In this document: piece after piece, positions 48,729-58,977 of the stretch
How the letters are laid out: each line of letters starts with the position of its first letter
How positions within the stretch are numbered: position 1 is the first letter of the stretch
Source: Streptomyces sp. Act143
GTDB lineage: Bacteria > Actinomycetota > Actinomycetes > Streptomycetales > Streptomycetaceae
Reading direction: 5' to 3'
Length of the DNA stretch: 64,000 nucleotides
NCBI RefSeq assembly: GCF_003143935.1
Contig: NZ_QFRX01000001.1
Location: forward strand, 4,877,201 to 4,941,200
The notes under the pieces: model-generated
The model's database searches: none
Seen by the model: only the letters and a program-made list of their open reading frames with translations
What the model was told of the DNA's origin: nothing
Position numbers and translations under genes: made by a program

Positions 48729-50018
48729 CTACGAACCGTCCGCCCGCACCGCGTAGACGTACCGCAGACCGTCGTACTCACTGACGTTCCAGATCACGGA
48801 CTCCCCGTACGCCCACCCGGACGCCCCGCTGCTGTGGAAACTCAGGTCCTCGCAGCCGATGGCGAGGTCGGCGACGGTGGTGGCGGTGGACGAGCCGGAG
48901 GTGAAGGTGCGCAGGGCGCCCTTGGTGGACGGGCCCGCGCTCACCGAGAGGTAGTGCTTGCTGTTGCGGGAGACGATGCCCTGGATCTTCTTCTGGGCGA
49001 CGGTGACGGCCTCGGTCGCGGTGAGCGAACCCGGGTGCCGGTCGGTGTAGTCGAGCGGCCAGCGCACCACGTGGGGAGTGGTCTCGGCGGGCGCGCCGGT
49101 GCCGTTGAAGGTGTGGCCGGGGTCGTTGTAGGAGACCACGCCGTCCAGCGAGTACTCGCCGATCACGAGGCTGTCGGGGGTGCTGGCGCGGTCGAGGCCG
49201 ATCGTCGAGTAGCGCAGATACGTTCCGGCGTTGTCGTAGGCGTGACTCTGCGGGAGGACGTACTGGTAGCCGTATCCGTAGTACTTGCCGTCGGTGTGCA
49301 GCCCGCAGACGTCCTTCTCGGCGGTCTCCACCATGAACAGGGTGTCCAGGTCGAAGATCCGCAGGCCCTTGTAGGTGTCGACGACGTACAGCAGGTTGCC
49401 GTACCACATGATGCCGCCGGCGTGCTTCTGGACGGGCTCGAAGGAGTACGCGCCCGTGGCCGTCCGTACCGGCTCGACCAGCAGAACGTGCCGGTAGGTC
49501 GGTGCGGCGGGGGTGTTGTAGTCGACGAAGGTCAGGCGCATGCCCTTGTCGACGGCGTACTCGTCGCCCGGGGTGTCGGGGTCGGTGTCGGTCTCGAAGT
49601 ACCAGGAGACGAGGACGACCTTGTTGCTGCCGCCGGCCGGGTAGAGGCCGTTGCCGTAGGCGTCGGCGCTGGTGGTGACGCCCTGCGGTATCCAGTACAG
49701 GACGTCCTGGTCGGCGGGGTCCCAGGCGAAGCCGGTCTGGAAGGCCTCGGCCGTACTGGGCGCGCTGCTCAGCGGCTTCGCGTCGCGGTTGGTGGCGGCG
49801 ACGACGGCGGTGGCGTCCACCTTGGTCAGCCGGGCCGCCAATCCGTCCGCCAGCGCGGCGAATTCACCGTGGCTGTTGGAGGAGCGGCTGGTCAGGGCGT
49901 ACCGGCTCGCATCGACGGTCGCCGCATGGGCGGGGGCGGCGGAGAGGACGCCCGCGGCCGCACCGGCGAAGGGGGCGGCGGCCATGCCCCGGAGGACTGA
50001 TCTTCTCGTCATGGTCAT
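48729..50018 (-). CDS. Tat-exported protein, beta-propeller-like, unknown
   Basis: 429 residues. TRRSVLRGMAAAPFAGAAAG is a twin-arginine signal with cleavage near AHAAT. The mature part is Tyr/Gly/Asp-rich with repeated strand patterns (MWYGNLLYVVDTYKGLRIFD, VIWNVSEYDGLRYVYAV) suggesting a propeller. No catalytic motif recognised. Export folded via Tat is inferred from the signal. The promoter fits a leaderless mRNA starting at the first ATG; an ATG 6 nt further in is an alternative. Confidence 0.85.
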   Translation of the reverse strand: MTMTRRSVLRGMAAAPFAGAAAGVLSAAPAHAATVDASRYALTSRSSNSHGEFAALADGLAARLTKVDATAVVAATNRDAKPLSSAPSTAEAFQTGFAWDPADQDVLYWIPQGVTTSADAYGNGLYPAGGSNKVVLVSWYFETDTDPDTPGDEYAVDKGMRLTFVDYNTPAAPTYRHVLLVEPVRTATGAYSFEPVQKHAGGIMWYGNLLYVVDTYKGLRIFDLDTLFMVETAEKDVCGLHTDGKYYGYGYQYVLPQSHAYDNAGTYLRYSTIGLDRASTPDSLVIGEYSLDGVVSYNDPGHTFNGTGAPAETTPHVVRWPLDYTDRHPGSLTATEAVTVAQKKIQGIVSRNSKHYLSVSAGPSTKGALRTFTSGSSTATTVADLAIGCEDLSFHSSGASGWAYGESVIWNVSEYDGLRYVYAVRADGS

Positions 50019-50026
50019 GGCGAGAG

Positions 50027-50056
50027 AAGCTAGGCGCATTCGAACGCATGACACAA
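50027..50056 (-). promoter_or_regulatory. Promoter of the Tat-exported gene
   Basis: TTGTGT (50056-50051), 18-bp spacer and TAGCTT (50032-50027) on the minus strand, 8 nt before the ATG. Confidence 0.6.
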
Positions 50057-50278
50057 GCGCAAATGTTCGCCTCAACGGGCGCGCGCGGCAGGGAACTTGA
50101 GCCGTCCCACGGCCCGGGCGGGGCAGCCGTACGCCCGGGGTGAGGCTGGCCGTACCCCCGGCCCGGTAGGCGACTCCATGGTTCCGCGAGGGGGGTCACG
50201 GCATGGTGGAAGTCGGAAGAAGTTCGAGGAACGCATCCCGCCCCAGGGGCTCGGTCCCCGCACCGGAAGGAAGCTCCC

Positions 50279-50458
50279 ATGAACACACAGCCCACCACCC
50301 CGTCCCCGGCCGAGGAGAGCGAGCTGGCCCCGCTGCTCACCGCCTGGGACCAGGCCCACCCGACCGCAGCCGACCCCGAGTGGCGCCACCTGCTGGACGA
50401 ACTCGTCCACCCCCGCACGACCGAGGCCTTCCGCCGCCTGGCCGGCACGGCGGCCTGA
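50279..50458 (+). CDS. 59-residue acidic protein
   Basis: Begins MNTQPTTPSPAEESELAPLL and ends RRLAGTAA. A helical acidic core (WDQAHPTAADPEWRHLLDEL) follows a Pro/Thr start. GGAAGGAAG lies 6 nt before the ATG and third positions are G/C-rich. No family recognised. It converges with a lipoprotein gene. Confidence 0.65.
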   Translation: MNTQPTTPSPAEESELAPLLTAWDQAHPTAADPEWRHLLDELVHPRTTEAFRRLAGTAA

Positions 50459-50473
50459 GTCCCCGAACGGGGT

Positions 50474-51166
50474 CTACGACGCGGCTGTCACGGCGAGTGT
50501 GTAGTCGACCCCGGTCGCGAAGTCCCCGGCCCGGCCCCGGATCCTCAGCGTGTGCGAACCGCTCTCCAGCGCGGGCAGTTGGACCCACAGCCCGCACCCG
50601 GTGCCCTGGAACGTCTCGTCCGTACCCGTGACGGGATTTCCGGCGACGCTCTCCACGGTGACCGCCTGCCCCCGGTAGCTCTCCGCCTCGACCTCCTTGC
50701 CGTCCAGGACCGCCGAGCCCTCGACGCCGTCCATGAAGGCCGCGCAGTCGGCGGGCCCGCCGATGCGGTTCACGAGGGGAAAGGCGACCGGCACCCCTGC
50801 CGGAACCGGGCAGCTGCGCCGGGCCCGCGTACCGAAGGTGCCGGCCAGGAACCACACGTCCTCCGGCTGGTTCCGCGCACAGTCACCCCCGTCCTCGTCG
50901 GCGACCGGGTTCGTCGCCTCCGGCTCCGACGCCGCCCAGGACCACCAACGGCTCTGGAGCACATCGGGGGCGAGCCGCCCCCGCACGGAAGCGGATGCGG
51001 ACGTGGAAGGGGACGCGGACGCGGATACGGGCGCAGACGCGGATGCGGACGCGGAATCCGGCGCCTCCGCGGCTTCCTCGCCGCCGTCGCCGCCACCGCA
51101 CCCCACCAGCACGGCAGCCAGTGCCACACTCACCAGCCCGGTTCTGCCGCCGCCCCTGACCTTCAT
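50474..51166 (-). CDS. Lipoprotein with Ser/Ala-rich linker
   Basis: 230 residues. The lipobox LVGC (AAVLVGCGGGDGG) predicts outer-face membrane anchoring. An alternating Ser-Ala linker (SASASASAPVSASASPSTS) leads to a domain starting PDVLQSRWWSWAASEPEATN with four or more Cys (GDCARNQPEDVWFLAG, RSCPVPAGV). It ends in a beta sandwich (LPALESGSHTLRIRGRAGDF). No enzyme motif recognised. A GTG three bases upstream of the ATG is equally likely, with GGGGAGG spaced for it. Confidence 0.83.
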   Translation of the reverse strand: MKVRGGGRTGLVSVALAAVLVGCGGGDGGEEAAEAPDSASASASAPVSASASPSTSASASVRGRLAPDVLQSRWWSWAASEPEATNPVADEDGGDCARNQPEDVWFLAGTFGTRARRSCPVPAGVPVAFPLVNRIGGPADCAAFMDGVEGSAVLDGKEVEAESYRGQAVTVESVAGNPVTGTDETFQGTGCGLWVQLPALESGSHTLRIRGRAGDFATGVDYTLAVTAAS

Positions 51167-51197
51167 CACGCTCTGCCTCCCCGACACCGTGAAACGC

Positions 51198-51227
51198 GAA
51201 AGGCCCCGGATCTCTCCGGGGCCTTTC
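51198..51227 (-). terminator. tRNA-Arg terminator
   Basis: GAAAGGCCCCGG and CCGGGGCCTTTC pair perfectly around ATCTCT, 8 bp past the tRNA 3' end. Confidence 0.9.
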
Positions 51228-51234
51228 ACCTGTG

Positions 51235-51307
51235 TGCACTCGGCAGGATTCGAACCTGCAACCTTCTGATCCGTAGTCAGATGCTCTATCCGTTAAGCTA
51301 CGAGTGC
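51235..51307 (-). tRNA. tRNA-Arg (anticodon ACG)
   Basis: GCACTCG pairs with CGAGTGC, discriminator A. The anticodon loop CTACGGA gives ACG, the substrate of TadA, whose gene is at 28742. T arm GGTTCGAATCC. CCA not encoded. Confidence 0.96.
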
Positions 51308-51454
51308 TTGTTTTGTTTTCCCGCCGCTCCTTGCCCTTCCGGGCCGCTCGCGGCGACAGGAAGAACATTACATGACTGCCGCCGCCATGTGAAATCCGTT
51401 AGCCATACCCCTTGTGACCTGCGAAAACGCCACGAGAGACCGGTTCAGGCAACG

Positions 51455-51486
51455 ACGAAGCCCCGGTCCGGGGACCGGGGCTTCGT
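51455..51486 (-). terminator. tRNA-Ser(GCT) terminator
   Basis: ACGAAGCCCCGGTC and GACCGGGGCTTCGT pair perfectly around CGGG, 9 bp past the tRNA. Confidence 0.9.
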
Positions 51487-51495
51487 GATCAAGCG

Positions 51496-51586
51496 CGGAG
51501 GCGGAGGGATTTGAACCCTCGATGGGCTTTAAGGCCCAAACCGCATTAGCAGTGCGGCGCCATAGACCGGACTAGGCGACGCCTCC
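51496..51586 (-). tRNA. tRNA-Ser (anticodon GCT)
   Basis: GGAGGCG pairs with CGCCTCC, discriminator G. Anticodon stem-loop CCGCA-CTGCTAA-TGCGG gives GCT (reads AGC and AGU). Long class-II variable arm and GGTTCAAATCC in the T arm. Confidence 0.96.
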
Positions 51587-51757
51587 AGCACAACCGCCCG
51601 CGCGAGCGCGAGTGGTGCGTGCAGATGATGACACAGTCGAGCGTGCTGTCACCAATCGCCCCCCACGGTACTAGGCACTCGGGCCGCAGGGCAAAGCCCT
51701 ACTCGCGGTGGTTCGGCCTCGGCGCAACCGGCCGGGGCGGGCCGCGTTAGTCAGGTC

Positions 51758-52231
51758 ATGTTCCTGTTCCGGAAGTCCCGCGCCCCGTTCGCCCGGCTGC
51801 TCGTCACCGGTGCCTCCGCCCTCGTCGCCGTCGGCTCCCTGGCCGCCTCGCCCGCCGGCGCCCTCGACCGCATGCCCCCGCCCGCCCGCGACGACCTCGC
51901 CGGCGGCGACCACCTCACCGTCACCGTCAGGAACGCCGGCGGCGGGAAGGACGGCACCTTCGACCTGTACTGCCATCCCGGGGGCGGGACCCACCCCGAC
52001 GCCGACCGGGCCTGCGCCGCGCTCGACCGCGGGACCCAGTGGGGCAAGGACACCTTCGCCCCCGTACCCGACGACAGCGTCTGCACCATGCAGTACAGCG
52101 GCCCCGCCACCGCGCATGTCACCGGGACCTGGGCCGGGCGGCCCGTCGAGGCGACGTACGACCGCAGCAACGGGTGCGAGATCGGGCGGTGGGACCGGAT
52201 GGTGCCGGTGCTGCCCGACTTGCGGGCGTGA
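51758..52231 (+). CDS. Subtilisin-inhibitor-like (SSI) secreted protein
   Basis: 157 residues. A signal peptide (FARLLVTGASALVAVGSLAA to PAGA) precedes an SSI fold. LTVTVRNAGG and FDLYCHPGGGTHPDADRACAA give the first disulfide pair. VCTMQYSGP is the reactive loop, and VEATYDRSNGCEIGRW the second Cys pair and C-terminal sheet. Comparing with Streptomyces SSI, the scissile site would be Met-Gln in CTM-QY, so it should inhibit subtilisin-like proteases outside the cell. The start has only a weak site (AGGTC). Confidence 0.87.
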   Translation: MFLFRKSRAPFARLLVTGASALVAVGSLAASPAGALDRMPPPARDDLAGGDHLTVTVRNAGGGKDGTFDLYCHPGGGTHPDADRACAALDRGTQWGKDTFAPVPDDSVCTMQYSGPATAHVTGTWAGRPVEATYDRSNGCEIGRWDRMVPVLPDLRA

Positions 52232-52339
52232 GGCCATGCCGGGAGATCGCGTACGCCTGTCGTGTCCGCACAGGCAGTGCACGGCGGAATCAGCGGGGAC
52301 GTAAATGACGTAAATGCGGCGCGAAGGTCCGGCGGAGGC

Positions 52340-52428
52340 GAAGCGAGAGGTTGCGGGAGAGGAAGGGAGAGGTTGCGGGGAGCGAAGCGAGAGGTCGTGG
52401 GATGCGAAGCGAGAGGTCGTGGGATGCG
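52340..52428. repeat. Four tandem units of about 22 bp
   Basis: Units gaagcgagaggt-tgcggga or -cgtgggatgc begin at 52340, 52361, 52384 and 52406. Just before them GACGTAAAT occurs twice in a row (near 52301-52318). They lie in the 355-bp stretch between the SSI gene and the large kinase-like gene. Confidence 0.82.
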
Positions 52429-52499
52429 GTCACACGTTCTGCGTCACTTCGTCGTGCGACCTCCCTCTCATCCGGGGCCGCGGGCGCAACCGCAGCCCT

Positions 52500-52505
52500 T
52501 AGACT
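52500..52505 (+). promoter_or_regulatory. -10 box before a short leaderless frame
   Basis: TAGACT ends 7 nt before a GTG at 52513. Likely the promoter for the large kinase-like gene at 52587. Confidence 0.5.
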
Positions 52506-52512
52506 CCCTCGC

Positions 52513-52569
52513 GTGACACGCTGCGGACCGGTTGGCAAGATGGCCCGAGCGGTCGGCAAGGTGCGGTAA
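52513..52569 (+). CDS. Possible 18-codon leaderless leader peptide
   Basis: GTG then MTRCGPVGKMARAVGKVR and TAA, basic. It starts 7 nt after TAGACT and ends 17 nt before the next GTG, whose AGGGAGGAAG site follows directly. Translation of this frame could couple to or regulate the gene behind it. Confidence 0.4.
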   Translation: MTRCGPVGKMARAVGKVR

Positions 52570-52586
52570 CAGGGAGGAAGCGTCTC

Positions 52587-55500
52587 GTGAGCAGCAGGCC
52601 ATCCCGAGGCGCTGCTCGCCTCGCAGCGATACTCGACGCGCTGCCCGACGCGTTGGTACTGGTCAACGCCAACGGGACCGTCGTCAACGCCAACACGATC
52701 GCCCTGGAGGCCTTCGAGGCCCCGGGCACCGCGCTCGTGGGGCGCGGGCTGCTCGATCTGCTGCCCGAGTTCGACTCCAAGCTGATCCCGGGCTCCATGC
52801 GGCGGCCCGATCACATGGACCCGGCCGGGCGGACCAAGCCGACGCGGATGATCGCGCGCCGGACCGACGGGGTCGAGTTCCCCGTCGAGGTCACCAGCGC
52901 CAACCTGGAGAACGGCCAGCAGGCCTACGACAGCTACGGCTACAGCGGTGACGAACTGCTGATGCTCGTCGTACGCGACCTCACCGGCACCGTCGACACC
53001 GAGGCCGAACTGGCCCGGTCGCAGCGGCAGACCGAGATGATCCTGCGGGCCGCCTCGGAGGGCGTGGTCGGGACCGACACCGACGGGCGGATCGTGCTCG
53101 TCAACCCCGCCGCCGCGCAGATACTGGGCTACCGGGCCAGCGACCTCGGCGGACGCGAACTGCACGAGCTGATGCTGCACTCGCGCGCCGACGGCACGCC
53201 CTTCCCCTACGAGGAGTCCCCGCTCGCCGACACCCTGCGCTCCGGGCGCAAACACCGGGTGCGCGGGCAGGTGGTGTGGTCGAAGAAGGGCGAGAAGGTC
53301 TCCGTCGACCTGACGACCGCGCCGGTACGGGACGGCGACCAGCTCGTCGGCGCCGTCATGACCTTCACCGACCGGCGGCCGTTCGACGCCCTCGCCGAGG
53401 AGAAGGCCGCCGTCGAGAAGGCCCACGCCGAGGAACTGGAGCGGCTCTCCGAGGAACACGCCTCCGAACTCACCGCGCTGCGCCAGAAGCACGTCACCGA
53501 GGTCGAGGAGCTCCAGGAGCGGCACGAGGAGGAGCTCGCCGCCGGTGAGGAGCGGTACGCCGCCCTCGGCGAGCGCGAGAAGGACCGCTACGAGGCCCTC
53601 GCCGGACGGCACGAGCAGTTGCTGATGCTGCTCGGGGCCTCGCTGCGCGGGCCGCTCGACGAACTGCGCCGTGAACTGTCCGCCCTGGCCGCCGACGACG
53701 CCGGGCAGCTGTGGCCCGAGGCCAACCAGGTCCTGCACCACCTGTCCGCCGGGTACTCGCGGATCACCCAGCTCATCGACAACGTCCTCGCCTACCAGCG
53801 GCTCGACGCCGGTACCGACGGCATCACCCGCACGAAGGTCATGCTCGACGCCGTCGTCGCGGCGGGCGTCGAAGGGGCCGTCGAGCTCATCGGGCCTGGC
53901 CGCGTGCAGTTCGCCGTGCACGCGCCGCCCATCGAGGCCGAGGTCGACCACTCGCTGCTCGCCCGTGCCCTCGCCCACCTCGTGGCCGACGTCGCCGGCG
54001 TCGACGCGACCGGCAACGCGCCCGTCTCGGCGGGCGGTTACATGGACAACACGGTCGTGGTCGCGGCCGCGCAGCGCGGCGAGGTCGTACGGATCGAGGT
54101 GCGCGGGCCGTACGCCGGGGGAGACCCGGTGCACGAGCCGATCGTCCGCGGGATCGTGCGGGCGCACGGCGGTGTGCTCCAGACCCATGAGGTGCCGGGG
54201 ATGAGCGGCAACGCGTACGTCCTCGAAGTGCCGATCGGAGGTGGCGCGGGGGCTGTCGCGGCCTCCGCCGCGGACTCCGGCCCGGCCGCGATCGAGGCCG
54301 CTCCGGAGGCCACCGAGGGGAGTGGGCGACGCCGGGCGCGGCGGTCGTCCGTCGACGCGTTCCTGGAGAGCGAGGACCTGTCCGAGTCCGACGGCGCCAC
54401 CGAGGGCCCGGCCGAGAGCGGTGGCGTTCCCACCGGGCGGCGCAGGAGGCGTACGGCGGACGAGGCGGCGCCGGTTCCGGCGCAGGGGGGCGAGGAGTCC
54501 GCGGTCGGGTCCGGGTCCGGTGGGACCGGGCGGCGGCGGGGGCGGCCTGCCGAGGACGCCGGCGGGGACGTGGCCGGCGGTGAGGTCGCGGTGGCCGGTG
54601 CCGTCGAGGGCGCGGGGGCGGTCTCTGGGGCGGTTCCCGGGGCAGTCCCCGGGGTCGGTGTCGCCGAGGGTGCTGTCGTGACCGCCGCCGAGCATGCCGC
54701 GGGTACCGCGGCCGCGGGCAGCGGGCTGGGCGGGACCGTGCCGCCGCAGGGTGTGCCTACGCAGGGCGTGCCGGCGCCTGCCGAGGGCCGTCGTGCGCGG
54801 CGGGATTCCGGCGAGCAGAACGCGTTGCCGCCCGCCTTGCCCGCGGTGGCGTCCGGGGACGGTGCCGGTGCGACGGCTCAGCCGACCGGGCGTCGGCGCC
54901 GTGCCCTGGCCGCCGCGAACGAGCGTGCGGCCGCGCAGGAGGCGGCGCCGCGTGCGGTGTTCGCCCTGCCGCCCGCGGAGGCGGACCGGGGGCCTGAGGG
55001 TGCCGGTGCCGGTGCCGGTTCGGATGCGGGTATGGGAGTGCCGGGGCAGGTGGGCGCCGGGGTCGTGCCTGCTCAGGTTTCCGCTCAGATGCCAGCTCAG
55101 ATGCCCGCACAGGTTCCTACGCAGCAGCAGGGCACGGGGCCGGCTGCGGGTCCGGTTCCGGTTCCGAGTCCGGGCCCGGGTCCGGGTCCGGTTGGTGGGC
55201 CTGCCCCGGTTCCTGGTCAGGCTCCGGTTCCTGGTCAGACCCCGGTACCTGGTTCGGCTCAGGCGGCCGTACCTTCGCAGGCGTCCGGCGCCCAGGTCGC
55301 CGTGCACGTGCCTGGACAGGCCGTTCCCGCTGCCGGGATCGTCGACGACGGGCGGCACGACGCGGTGCCGCATGATCAGGCCGAGGACCACACTCCGCCG
55401 CAGCCGCACCCCGCGAGCGCGCCGACCGGTCGGCGTCGGCGGGCCGTGGGGCAGCCCGCGGAAGCCGCCGGGGTTCCCGCACCCGGGGTTCCGGTCCAGC

Positions 55501-57155
55501 AACCGGCGGCCGGGAACGCGAACGCGGCCACGGGGCAGGGCGTCCAGGTGGCAGCGGCTCCGGCGCAGCCGGTGCCTGCCCAACCGGTGCCTGCCCAGCC
55601 GGTGCCGGCGCAGGCTGCCGCTCCTGGTGTGCCCTCTTCCGTGCCCGTGCCCGCCCAGGACGCCACCGGTCAGACCGCGTTGCCCGCCCAGGCACCGGCT
55701 CCGCAGCAGGCCCCGTCCGCCGCGCCCGCGCAGCCGCTCCCGGCGGCGGCCGGCCCGCAGCCGTGGCCCGCGGCCGACGGCACTGACGGCACCGCCGGTG
55801 CCGGGGTCGCCGTAGCGGCGGGCGTCCCGCAGCCCGTGCAGTCTCCGCAGCCCCCGCCCTCCCCGCAGTCCGCCGCCACTCCGGCGCCCGGCACGCCGCT
55901 GCCGCCGGAGGCCACGGCCGGTGCGGCGCAGGCGGCGCGTGCCGCGCAGCCGCTGCCCGCCGAGGCCGCGGCGCCTGTCGCTCCCGCCGCTCCCGCCGCT
56001 CCCGTCGACCCGAACTCCACCCAGGGGCGGGCGATCAGTGTGCGGACCCTGGGGCAGGGGGTGCCCTTCACCCGGCAGGCCGCCCAGGTGCAGCAGCCGC
56101 AGGGGCCGGCGACGCCTGCCCCGCATCAGCCGGGGGGCTCCGGCCGGCGCCGCAAGCTCGGTACGCCGCCCGACCCGGCCGCCGGCCGACCGCACCCCAC
56201 GGCGGAGGCCCCCGCACCCGCGCCCACACCTGTGTCCGCGCCCGCGCCCGCGGCGCCGCAGCCGTCGCTCGCCGGACAGTCGCGGCTCGCGCAGACGACC
56301 GAGGGCACCGGACGGTCGTACGCCATAGGAGCACCGGACGAGAACGCCGCCGAGGGGCCCGAGCCGCTGGACGGGCCGGGCGGGGCGGTCGAGGTGCCCG
56401 ATCCGCCGCGGCCGCAGCCGCTGGACGACGAGCTGCCGCCGGAGCCGCTGGACAACCCGCGTCGGCTGCTGGTGTGGCCCGCGCCGGACGTGACGACCCA
56501 GCAGGCGCTGAGCGACCGCGGGTACCGGCCGGTCATCGTGCACTCGCGCGAGGAGGTCGACGCGCAGATCGCCGCCTTCCCGGCCGCGCTGTTCGTGGAC
56601 CCGCTGACCGGGCCGATCACCCGGACCGCGCTGCAGTCGCTGCGGGAGGCCGCCGTCACCGCTCAGGTGCCGGTGATGGTGACCGCGGGGCTGGGGCAGG
56701 CGACGCGGGAGGCCGCGTACGGCGCCGATCCCGCCGTTCTGCTGAAGGCGCTCGCGCCGCGGGACAGTGAGCAGCATCCGCCGCGCGTGCTGCTCATCGA
56801 GGAGCACGCCGAGATCGCCCTCGCCCTGACGGCGACGCTGGAGCGGCGCGGGATGCAGGTGGCGCGGGCCGCGAGCGACGCGGACGCGGTGGCGCTGGCG
56901 GGGCAGTTCCGGCCGAACCTGGTGGTGATGGACCTGTTGCAGGTGCATCGGCGGCAGGCCGGGATCGTGGACTGGCTGCGCGCGAACGGGCAGCTCAACC
57001 GCACCCCGCTCGTCGTCTACACCGCCGCCGTCGACCAGGCCGACCTGCCGCGGCTGGCGTCCGGGGAGACGGTGCTGTTCCTCGCGGAACGATCGACCAG
57101 CGCCGAGGTGCAGGCGCGGATCGTGGACCTGCTGGCGCGGATCGGCACCAACTGA
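52587..57155 (+). CDS. Giant PAS sensor with degenerate kinase and receiver domains
   Basis: 1522 residues. PAS 1 (about 10-110, LDALPDALVLVNANG), PAS 2 (about 150-265, ILRAASEGVVGTDTDGRI), then a coiled coil (about 268-345, many Glu/Lys heptads). The DHp-like region has LGASLRGPLDELRREL where a kinase would have SHELRTPL, so no phospho-His. The ATPase-like domain (about 425-545) lacks a DxG box. Residues about 550-1280 are Pro/Ala/Gln/Gly-rich linker. Two receiver-like domains end the protein; the second keeps VVMDLL but has Glu where the Lys should be. Probably a signalling scaffold. AGGGAGGAAG precedes the GTG. Confidence 0.9.
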   Translation: MSSRPSRGAARLAAILDALPDALVLVNANGTVVNANTIALEAFEAPGTALVGRGLLDLLPEFDSKLIPGSMRRPDHMDPAGRTKPTRMIARRTDGVEFPVEVTSANLENGQQAYDSYGYSGDELLMLVVRDLTGTVDTEAELARSQRQTEMILRAASEGVVGTDTDGRIVLVNPAAAQILGYRASDLGGRELHELMLHSRADGTPFPYEESPLADTLRSGRKHRVRGQVVWSKKGEKVSVDLTTAPVRDGDQLVGAVMTFTDRRPFDALAEEKAAVEKAHAEELERLSEEHASELTALRQKHVTEVEELQERHEEELAAGEERYAALGEREKDRYEALAGRHEQLLMLLGASLRGPLDELRRELSALAADDAGQLWPEANQVLHHLSAGYSRITQLIDNVLAYQRLDAGTDGITRTKVMLDAVVAAGVEGAVELIGPGRVQFAVHAPPIEAEVDHSLLARALAHLVADVAGVDATGNAPVSAGGYMDNTVVVAAAQRGEVVRIEVRGPYAGGDPVHEPIVRGIVRAHGGVLQTHEVPGMSGNAYVLEVPIGGGAGAVAASAADSGPAAIEAAPEATEGSGRRRARRSSVDAFLESEDLSESDGATEGPAESGGVPTGRRRRRTADEAAPVPAQGGEESAVGSGSGGTGRRRGRPAEDAGGDVAGGEVAVAGAVEGAGAVSGAVPGAVPGVGVAEGAVVTAAEHAAGTAAAGSGLGGTVPPQGVPTQGVPAPAEGRRARRDSGEQNALPPALPAVASGDGAGATAQPTGRRRRALAAANERAAAQEAAPRAVFALPPAEADRGPEGAGAGAGSDAGMGVPGQVGAGVVPAQVSAQMPAQMPAQVPTQQQGTGPAAGPVPVPSPGPGPGPVGGPAPVPGQAPVPGQTPVPGSAQAAVPSQASGAQVAVHVPGQAVPAAGIVDDGRHDAVPHDQAEDHTPPQPHPASAPTGRRRRAVGQPAEAAGVPAPGVPVQQPAAGNANAATGQGVQVAAAPAQPVPAQPVPAQPVPAQAAAPGVPSSVPVPAQDATGQTALPAQAPAPQQAPSAAPAQPLPAAAGPQPWPAADGTDGTAGAGVAVAAGVPQPVQSPQPPPSPQSAATPAPGTPLPPEATAGAAQAARAAQPLPAEAAAPVAPAAPAAPVDPNSTQGRAISVRTLGQGVPFTRQAAQVQQPQGPATPAPHQPGGSGRRRKLGTPPDPAAGRPHPTAEAPAPAPTPVSAPAPAAPQPSLAGQSRLAQTTEGTGRSYAIGAPDENAAEGPEPLDGPGGAVEVPDPPRPQPLDDELPPEPLDNPRRLLVWPAPDVTTQQALSDRGYRPVIVHSREEVDAQIAAFPAALFVDPLTGPITRTALQSLREAAVTAQVPVMVTAGLGQATREAAYGADPAVLLKALAPRDSEQHPPRVLLIEEHAEIALALTATLERRGMQVARAASDADAVALAGQFRPNLVVMDLLQVHRRQAGIVDWLRANGQLNRTPLVVYTAAVDQADLPRLASGETVLFLAERSTSAEVQARIVDLLARIGTN

Positions 57156-57194
57156 GCCCTGGAGGGGGTCAGTCGGTGCCGGTGAGCGGACTCG

Positions 57195-58850
<1,656 letters not shown>

Positions 58851-58874
58851 GGCGTCCTCCCGGGGCGACATTGC

Positions 58875-58926
58875 CTACGCGGTAGTAAGGGTTGGGCTGA
58901 TTCTGCTCACATACCGCGCGGTATGT
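58875..58926. promoter_or_regulatory. Palindromic operators before the acyl-CoA synthetase
   Basis: ACATACCGCGCGGTATGT (58909-58926) is a perfect 18-bp palindrome. CTAC-GCG-GTAG (58875-58885) is a shorter, related site nearer the gene. TACCG/CGGTA cores are common in TetR-family operators; the regulator is not in the window. Confidence 0.7.
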
Positions 58927-58977
58927 CACTAGTGAGCGGTGATCGATCACGTCACGTTGCGTTCACAGCGCCGGGCC

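Noticed and set aside
52290..56948. A 1552-codon open frame antisense to the giant scaffold gene
   Set aside because: In high-GC DNA with strong third-position bias, antisense frames stay open by chance. The sense strand has recognisable PAS and receiver domains, while the antisense product is Arg/Gly-rich with no domain.
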